Source: Candidatus Desantisiibacteriota bacterium
GTDB taxonomy: Bacteria > UBA9089 > CG2-30-40-21
Direction: 5' to 3'
NCBI GenBank assembly: GCA_016208205.1
Contig: JACQYP010000084.1
Coordinates: forward strand, 1 to 10,792
DNA length: 10,792 nt
The position numbers and the translations under genes are program-made. Shown piece by piece: positions 6,340 to 10,792 of this stretch (the stretch's first letter is position 1; each line of letters opens with the position of its first letter). Below the pieces are notes generated by a model that was not told where the DNA came from, ran no database searches, and saw only the letters and a program-made list of their open reading frames with translations.

Positions 6340-7968
6340 ATGTCAAGAACAGGTGTTTTCATATGCCATTGCGGCTCTAATATTGCAGGTGTGGTTGCCA
6401 TTGAACGGGTGGTTGAGGCTGCTAAGACCCTGCCGGGTGTAAAGGTTTCCATGGATTATAAGTATATGTGTTCAGATCCTGGGCAGAATCTTATTATAAA
6501 CACCATAAAAGATACGGCATTGGACAGGGTTGTTGTTGGCTCATGCTCGCCGCGAATGCATGAGAATACATTCAGGATGGCTGTCCAGCGGGCTGGATTA
6601 AATCCATATATGCTTGAGATTGCCAATATCCGTGAGCATGTTTCATGGGTTCATAGCGATAATAAGGATGCAGCTACAGATAAAGCCATAAAGCTTGTTG
6701 AGCTGGCTGTGGCAAAGGTGCGAAGGAATGAGCCGTTACAAAAGATGTATGCTGAGATAGAAAAAAAGGCATTGGTTATTGGTGGCGGCATTGCCGGGAT
6801 TCAGGCTGCATTAGATATTGCTGCAAACGGATACAAGGTTGTCATGGTGGAAAAAGAGCCGTCTATTGGCGGTAGAATGTCTCAATTGGACAAGACATTC
6901 CCTACCATGGATTGCTCTGCGTGTATATTAACACCAAAGATGGTCTCTGTGGCACAAAATAAAAATATTACCCTCTTAACCTATGCTGAGGTTGATGAAG
7001 TAAATGGATATGTGGGGAATTTTGAGGTTAAGATCAAGAAAAAGGCTCGTTTTGTAAGTATGGGAAAATGTATAGGCTGCTCAGTATGTACGGAAAAATG
7101 CCCGTCCAAAAAAGCATTGTCTGAGTTTAATGCTAACATAGCCGTGAGAAAGGCGATATACACACCGTTTCCTCAGGCTGTTCCAAATATTCCGGTTATA
7201 GATAAGGATTCATGCCTGTATTTTGCTACAGGCAACTGCAGGATATGCGAGAAGGTATGCTCTGCCGGGGCAATTGATTATACCCAGGGAGACGAGATTA
7301 TTACTGAAAAATTTGGGGCAATAGTTGTCGCCACAGGATTTGATACTTATAATCATAGCAGTTATGGGGAGTATGGTTATGGTGAGATTAAGGATGTAAT
7401 TACCGGTCTGCAGTTTGAAAGGATGATAAGTTCAGGTGGACCAACCAATGGTCACATAAAAAGGCCATCTGATGGAAAAGAGCCTGAAACCGTTGTATTT
7501 ATACAATGTGTTGGTTCACGGGATGATTCTAAAGGAAAGCCATATTGCTCAAGGGTCTGTTGCATGTATACGGCAAAACAGGTATTGCTGCTTAAGGAAC
7601 ACTATCCGCATAGCAAGGCGATTGTGTTTTATATAGATATAAGGGCAGCCGGTAAGGGATATGAAGAGTTTGTTCAGAAGGTTCAAACCGAGTATGAGGC
7701 TATTTATTTGAGGGGAAGGGTTTCAAGGATATCTGAAAAAAAGGATCATCTCCTTGTCAAGGGCGTGGATACTTTATCCTGCAAGCAGGTAGAGGTAAAG
7801 GCAGATATGGTGGTTCTGGCAACCGGACTTGAGCCGAAGAAAGAGGCTCAAAATCTGGCACAACTGCTTCATATCGGCTATGACCAGAACGGCTTTTATA
7901 CAGAGCTTCACCCAAAGCTTGCACCGGTTGAAACCTTTCTCAGGAATCACTTGAGATTGAGCCAATAA
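6340..7968 (+). CDS. hdrA: HdrA, flavin bifurcation subunit, truncated by an internal deletion and frameshift
   Basis: HdrA uses FAD to split electron pairs between ferredoxin and HdrBC. The first about 530 residues are typical: N-terminal domain with CHCGSN (9-14), FAD Rossmann motif GGGIAG (148-153), the HdrA-specific TMDCSACILTP with Cys192 and Cys195, an inserted ferredoxin domain (Cys244-247-250-254; Cys292, 300, 303, 307), then ATGFD and ATGLEPK of the flavin domain. It goes wrong after ELHPKLAPVET. Family members continue there with an FLAGC...PKDIPDT segment of some 33 residues, which is absent. The reading frame is also lost, and ten unrelated residues precede TAA. The missing C-terminal ferredoxin segment is found in another frame at 7932-8240. 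RBS AAGAGG precedes the ATG. Either the gene is dead or partly functional, or the sequence has an error. Confidence 0.85.
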   Translation: MSRTGVFICHCGSNIAGVVAIERVVEAAKTLPGVKVSMDYKYMCSDPGQNLIINTIKDTALDRVVVGSCSPRMHENTFRMAVQRAGLNPYMLEIANIREHVSWVHSDNKDAATDKAIKLVELAVAKVRRNEPLQKMYAEIEKKALVIGGGIAGIQAALDIAANGYKVVMVEKEPSIGGRMSQLDKTFPTMDCSACILTPKMVSVAQNKNITLLTYAEVDEVNGYVGNFEVKIKKKARFVSMGKCIGCSVCTEKCPSKKALSEFNANIAVRKAIYTPFPQAVPNIPVIDKDSCLYFATGNCRICEKVCSAGAIDYTQGDEIITEKFGAIVVATGFDTYNHSSYGEYGYGEIKDVITGLQFERMISSGGPTNGHIKRPSDGKEPETVVFIQCVGSRDDSKGKPYCSRVCCMYTAKQVLLLKEHYPHSKAIVFYIDIRAAGKGYEEFVQKVQTEYEAIYLRGRVSRISEKKDHLLVKGVDTLSCKQVEVKADMVVLATGLEPKKEAQNLAQLLHIGYDQNGFYTELHPKLAPVETFLRNHLRLSQ

Positions 7969-8240
7969 TCTCTGAGGTTAATCCTCCGCTTTGCAGTGGA
8001 TGCAGGATGTGCTATAACGCCTGCCCATATAAAGCCATTGAGATGGAGGATAAAGAAATTAGACGGGGCGAGATAAAATGTGTAGCAAAGGTGCTTACAA
8101 GTGTCTGCAAGGGATGCGGTGTCTGTGTTGCCGGGTGCTACTGTAAGGCAATAGACTTAAAGGGATTTACAGATAGACAGTTGATGGAAGAGATAAAGGT
8201 AGTTGGGTTCAAGGTTCAAGATTCAGGGTTCAGGGTTTAA
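7932..8240 (+). pseudogene. hdrA: Detached C-terminal ferredoxin domain of hdrA
   Basis: In the frame one base before that of hdrA, the bases after a TGA at 7929 encode LEIEPIISEV and then two cluster motifs. The first is CSGCRMCYNACP (Cys codons at 7992, 8001, 8010, 8022). The second is CKGCGVCVAGCYC (first Cys at 8106). This is the normal HdrA C-terminus that passes electrons to ferredoxin. There is no ATG, GTG or TTG upstream of the first Cys. The only ATG (8007) would lose two Cys of the first cluster, and no Shine-Dalgarno is evident, so it is unlikely to be a gene of its own. The last ten or so residues are encoded by a GGTTCAAG-type repeat, which has replaced the natural end of the gene. 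It touches the mvhD leader. Confidence 0.8.
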
Positions 8241-8275
8241 CCGTGGACCTCCCTAACCGTAAACCGTGAACCTTC
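8201..8275. repeat. GGTTCA/GAACC degenerate repeat block
   Basis: GGTTCAAGGTTCAAGATTCA is followed by GGGTTCAGGGTTT and then, in the reverse sense, AACCGTGGACC, TAACCGTAAACC and GTGAACC. The two halves can pair. The block covers the end of the hdrA fragment and the short spacer before mvhD. It shares words with 3725-3764. It may have entered by repeat expansion or insertion at the hdrA 3' end. Confidence 0.55.
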
Positions 8276-8289
8276 TCAAAGGTGATAAA

Positions 8290-8688
8290 ATGGAAAAAGA
8301 TGTCAATATTATAGGTTTTTTATGCAACTGGTGCAGCTATGCCGGTGCTGACTTAACGGGCTTGAGTCGAATAATCTATCCGACAAACATCAAGATTATA
8401 CGAATCCCATGCACAGGCAGAATGGATCCTGTACTGATCATGGAGGCATTCCATAATGGTGCAGATGGGGTTCTGGTTTCAGGGTGTCATCCAGGGGATT
8501 GTCATTATACCGAAGGAAATTATTATTGGCGTAGAAGGCATGCTGCATTAAAGAGGCTTCTGGAATTTTTTGGAATAGATGAGAGAAGGTTTCGGGCAAC
8601 ATGGGTTTCTGCCTCAGAAGGGAAAAGGTTTGCTGAGGTTGTAAAGAAAGTAGTTGATGATGTGAGGGAGTGGAAGGAAAATGAATAA
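8290..8688 (+). CDS. MvhD/FlxD-like [2Fe-2S] electron transfer protein
   Basis: MvhD-family proteins link a hydrogenase, formate dehydrogenase or Flx module to HdrA. This 132-residue protein is full length for the family. It has all the expected Cys positions: CNWC (12-15) in LCNWCSYAGADLTG, Cys41 in CTGRMDP, Cys66 in SGCHPGDC and Cys71. The typical GNYYWRRR and WVSASEGKRFAEVV segments follow. I choose the ATG at 8290, not 8266, because AAAGGTGA lies just upstream of it and family homology starts there, while the earlier start would sit inside a repeat. It lies between the hdrA fragment and the flxB-like gene, so FlxD is the more fitting name than MvhD: no hydrogenase gene is in the window. 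Confidence 0.93.
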   Translation: MEKDVNIIGFLCNWCSYAGADLTGLSRIIYPTNIKIIRIPCTGRMDPVLIMEAFHNGADGVLVSGCHPGDCHYTEGNYYWRRRHAALKRLLEFFGIDERRFRATWVSASEGKRFAEVVKKVVDDVREWKENE

Positions 8689-8691
8689 ATT

Positions 8692-8720
8692 GTAGACAAA
8701 GCGTCTCGCTTCGTATTTAC
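8692..8720. repeat. GTAG palindromic element, copy D
   Basis: After GTAG, ACAAAGCG (8696-8703), loop TCT and CGCTTCGT (8707-8714) form an 8-bp stem with one A-C mismatch. The eroded copy at 3709 has G at that place, so this copy has probably lost one pair by mutation. It lies directly after the mvhD stop codon and within the 55-base gap before the next gene. No flanking direct repeat is visible. Confidence 0.6.
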
Positions 8721-8743
8721 TATGTAAAGGATTGGAAGAAAAT

Positions 8744-9514
8744 ATGGATAGTAGCAAATTACAGGAACAAGCAAAAGATTTATTAGCATCAAAGCAGGTT
8801 GATATAATCATTGGATATGAAAAAGGTTATGATGATTTCCAGGCAAGACCTGTGTTCATAAGCAATACTGCTGATGTTGATAAATTAATTCTCAATGAAT
8901 ATTGCACGAATAATCTGGCTGTTTATTTGCCAATACATAGAAAACTTAAAGTAGGAATTGTGGCGACTAAGGAACGAGATCTTGCGTCTATCCATGAGTT
9001 AATTAAAGAACATCAGATACCGGAAGAAAATGTGGTGATTATTGACGCAAAGGAAGGCACAGAAGCATGTAGGGGCGGGTTCCAAACCCGCCCTAAAGGC
9101 ACAGAGGATGATAAGGCTGTAGAGGAGTTTGAAAAGTTATCGGCTAAGGAAAGAGAGGCTTTCTGGAATAAGGAGTTTGATAGGTGCATCAGGTGTTATG
9201 CCTGTAGACAGGTATGCCCTGTTTGTTATTGTCCTGATTGCTTTGTCAACAGAACTATGCCAAAATATTTGAACGAAGCGGTAGATAGAGATAAAAATAA
9301 ACTTTTTTCTCTTGTGAGGATGATGCATGTCTTTGGAAGGTGTACTGATTGCAGGGCATGCGATAATGCTTGTCCGGTAGGAATACCATTACACCTATTG
9401 ACGAAAAAGATAGCCATGGATGCTTTGGAATTATTTGAGTATACAAGCGGTCAGGGCCAAGAGCATCCTTTCTCTACCTTTAAGAAGGATGAGTTATTGG
9501 AAGGGATAATATAA
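8744..9514 (+). CDS. FlxB-like dicluster [4Fe-4S] protein
   Basis: This is a probable electron-transfer subunit of an Flx-Hdr complex. The N-terminal half (about 1-105) has no cysteine motif and resembles the start of F420-hydrogenase beta-type proteins (weak recognition). The C-terminal half binds clusters: CIRCYACRQVCP (Cys148-151-154-158), then CYCPDC (161-166), and CTDCRACDNACP (Cys200-203-206-210). I start at the ATG at 8744 (256 residues) with GGAAGA in front. A TTG four codons earlier lacks a well-spaced site. An oddity is that residues about 108-121 (ACRGGFQTRPKGTE) are encoded by a palindromic element plus one copy of a 10-bp direct repeat, an in-frame gain of 14 codons just before the cluster domain. 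The stop codon overlaps the next start by one base. The name FlxB is an inference from gene order and domains. Confidence 0.75.
   Translation: MDSSKLQEQAKDLLASKQVDIIIGYEKGYDDFQARPVFISNTADVDKLILNEYCTNNLAVYLPIHRKLKVGIVATKERDLASIHELIKEHQIPEENVVIIDAKEGTEACRGGFQTRPKGTEDDKAVEEFEKLSAKEREAFWNKEFDRCIRCYACRQVCPVCYCPDCFVNRTMPKYLNEAVDRDKNKLFSLVRMMHVFGRCTDCRACDNACPVGIPLHLLTKKIAMDALELFEYTSGQGQEHPFSTFKKDELLEGII
9054..9105. mobile_element. In-gene GTAG palindromic element (copy E) with 10-bp flanking repeat
   Basis: GGGCGGGTT (9073-9081), loop CCA, AACCCGCCC (9085-9093) form a perfect 9-bp stem; the element runs from GTAG (9069) to CCCTA (9095). AAGGCACAGA occurs directly on both sides (9054-9063 and 9096-9105), so the duplication unit is 42 bases or 14 codons. 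The reading frame of the flxB-like gene stays open through it. The same AAGGCACAG word also precedes the copy at 3709, so it might be part of the element and not a target duplication. Confidence 0.65.
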
Positions 9515-10575
9515 TGGAATATACAATTACTACAGATAACCTAAAATCATTAATCAATGACTTGAGCAAAGAGCATATTGTCTATGCCCCAAAACAGGTT
9601 TCCGCTGATACCATCTTGTATGAGCAGGTAGCTTCCTTTGATGAATATGACAGCACTGCACTCATGACTAATACCTCGGCAAAGGCAAAGATATATCCAC
9701 AGTGCGATAAATTATTTGAATTTGCTCTGGCAGCTGATGGTATAGCATTAAAAGAAAACAAAGGGGCTCGAGAATCTATAATCTTTGGATGCAGACCATG
9801 CGATGCAAAAGGGTTTTCCCTGCTGGATAACCTGTTTGACTGGAAAGGATACAGGGATGAGTCTTATTTTGCCAGGAGAGATAAAACAACGATAATCAGT
9901 ATCTCCTGTACCACGCCTCAATCAACATGCTTTTGTAACTCGTTTAAGGATGGGGGTGCGACAAGTAAGATCGGCAGCGATTTGCTTTTGACACCAATAG
10001 TAGACGAGTCGTCCCGACTCGTTCTAAATACACCAATAAGTGATAAATATCTTGTAGAGGTTGTAACTGAAAAAGGGAAAAAGATTATTGAAGGTGGTAG
10101 ATATTTTGAGCCTGCAACAGAGCGGGATACTGCCATAAAACAAGACCTTGAGCAATCTGTAGCTGAATTGATGCCTAACAAGCTTAAATTAGACGAGATC
10201 AAGAAAACTCTTGATACTGCCTTTGAATCCCCATACTGGGATACAGTCCATCTGCCCTGCTTAAAGTGCAATGTATGTACCTTTGTTTGCCCCACATGCT
10301 ATTGCTTTGATATAAGTGAATGTCCTTCAGAGTATAGCGATGGTGAGAGAAACAGAACATGGGATAGCTGCATGTCTGAAACATTTACCAAAATGGCTGG
10401 CGGGGTAAATCCGAGAACTGATAGTAAACGACGATTTCGCCAGAGGGTTATGCACAAGTTCAGATACCATATGGATAACTTTAATGAGTATCTCTGCACA
10501 GGCTGCGGAAGATGCATTAAATATTGCCCTGTTGGCATGGATATAAGAAAGGTGCTGGAAGGACAGACAATTTGA
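9514..10575 (+). CDS. FlxC/AsrA-like [4Fe-4S] protein (sulfhydrogenase beta-type)
   Basis: This 353-residue protein belongs to the family of anaerobic sulfite reductase subunit A, sulfhydrogenase beta subunit and FlxC, which conduct electrons between a flavin/NAD(P) subunit and a partner. The N-terminal domain contains GCRPCDAKGF and a Cys-rich ISCTTPQSTCFC. Two cluster motifs lie in the C-terminal part: CLKCNVCTFVCPTCYC (from Cys249) and CTGCGRCIKYCP (Cys328-331-334-338). The ATG is fused to the upstream stop (TAATG), with GGAAGGG in front, so the two genes are coupled. Residues 163-175 (VDESSRLVLNTPI) come from an in-frame palindromic insertion: the preceding TPI (160-162) is duplicated after it. 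In the family an AsrB/FlxA-like FAD-NAD(P) subunit is the usual partner. None follows within the window. Confidence 0.8.
   Translation: MEYTITTDNLKSLINDLSKEHIVYAPKQVSADTILYEQVASFDEYDSTALMTNTSAKAKIYPQCDKLFEFALAADGIALKENKGARESIIFGCRPCDAKGFSLLDNLFDWKGYRDESYFARRDKTTIISISCTTPQSTCFCNSFKDGGATSKIGSDLLLTPIVDESSRLVLNTPISDKYLVEVVTEKGKKIIEGGRYFEPATERDTAIKQDLEQSVAELMPNKLKLDEIKKTLDTAFESPYWDTVHLPCLKCNVCTFVCPTCYCFDISECPSEYSDGERNRTWDSCMSETFTKMAGGVNPRTDSKRRFRQRVMHKFRYHMDNFNEYLCTGCGRCIKYCPVGMDIRKVLEGQTI
9991..10038. mobile_element. In-gene GTAG palindromic element (copy F) with 9-bp target duplication
   Basis: ACGAGTCG (10004-10011), loop TCC, CGACTCGT (10015-10022) form a perfect 8-bp stem. The outer TAGA (10001-10004) and TCTA (10023-10026) also mirror each other if one T is bulged. 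ACACCAATA occurs directly on both sides (9991-9999 and 10030-10038). The repeat unit is 39 bases, 13 codons, in frame with the flxC-like gene. This is the cleanest case of an insertion with a target-site duplication in the window. Confidence 0.7.
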
Positions 10576-10711
10576 AAGGAAATATTTACCACGAAAACAC
10601 AAAAGAGATTTTACAGACTTCTACGATGTGACATAAAATTTTTGGACATTTTGTAACGAAATTGAATATATTCTGTAATGGGTTAGCAAGCAATGAGGAA
10701 AACTACCAACC
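10576..10711. other. Non-coding spacer after the flxC-like gene
   Basis: A/T-rich sequence of about 136 bases with no supportable gene and no intrinsic terminator with a T-run. TACCACGAAAACACAAAAGAG near 10588 resembles degenerate repeat filler. If the operon continues to a flxA gene, it lies beyond the large palindrome. Confidence 0.5.
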
Positions 10712-10791
10712 CGTCATTGCGAGGAGCTACTGCGACGAAGCAATCTCATCGCAGCGAGATTGCTTCGTCGCAGTAGCTCCTCGCAATGACG
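10712..10791. repeat. Large perfect inverted repeat (36-bp arms)
   Basis: The arms 10712-10747 and 10756-10791 are perfect reverse complements of 36 bases, separated by the 8 bases ATCGCAGC. The arms start with CGTCATTGCGAGGAGC and contain GACGAAGCAATCTC, words I recognise from a dispersed repeat family found in many bacterial genomes. Such an element would form a very stable hairpin. It could act as a strong transcription barrier after the operon, or be two head-to-head repeat copies. The window ends one base after it, so its outer border is not visible. Confidence 0.85.
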
Positions 10792-10792
10792 C

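Noticed and set aside
7929..7968. Selenocysteine or programmed frameshift joining the two parts of hdrA
   Set aside because: The main frame ends in TAA, not TGA, and a family segment is missing between the two parts, so neither recoding event would restore a normal protein.
8007..8240. A separate small ferredoxin gene starting at ATG 8007
   Set aside because: This start removes the first two Cys of a four-Cys cluster motif that is encoded just upstream in the same frame, and there is no convincing Shine-Dalgarno. It is better read as the detached end of hdrA.

Overview
The window looks like chromosomal DNA of an anaerobic bacterium with moderate to low G+C. The promoters have a bacterial TTGACA/TATAAT form, Shine-Dalgarno sites are strong, and one start codon is TTG. 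The energy genes belong to the flavin-based electron bifurcation type found in sulfate reducers, syntrophs and several candidate phyla. The spacers are full of small palindromic repeats. I cannot name the taxon from sequence alone.

Region 1 (1-3580, minus strand) is a branched-chain amino acid operon transcribed leftwards: ilvB, ilvN, ilvC (large and small subunits of acetolactate synthase, then ketol-acid reductoisomerase). It has a recognisable promoter upstream of ilvB and an intrinsic terminator after ilvC. The reductoisomerase has an acidic cofactor-specificity loop that suggests NADH use.

Region 2 (3510-4050) is a 540-base divergent spacer with no gene. It is packed with palindromic repeats, including three copies of one hairpin whose stem bases covary. 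It leads into a plus-strand gene for an exported PAP2-family phosphatase (4051-4821).

Region 3 (4856-10575, plus strand) is one operon behind a good promoter: hdrC, hdrB, hdrA, an mvhD/flxD-like gene, a flxB-like dicluster iron-sulfur protein and a flxC/AsrA-like iron-sulfur protein. Together these would form most of an Flx-Hdr complex, in which a pyridine-nucleotide module passes electrons through MvhD/FlxD to HdrA, which splits them between ferredoxin and HdrBC. The flavin/NAD-binding subunit FlxA is not in the window. hdrA is broken: about 100 bases (inferred) that should encode its late FAD-domain motif are missing, and the C-terminal ferredoxin segment lies out of frame.

The most unusual observation is a set of short palindromic elements that begin with GTAG. 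Two sit inside the flxB-like and flxC-like genes, in frame, and each is bracketed by a 9-10 bp direct repeat. A third, upstream of the phosphatase gene, has an imperfect 9 bp flanking repeat. They look like inserted mobile palindromes that have added amino acids to working proteins. The window ends in a near-complete 36-bp-arm inverted repeat (10712-10791).
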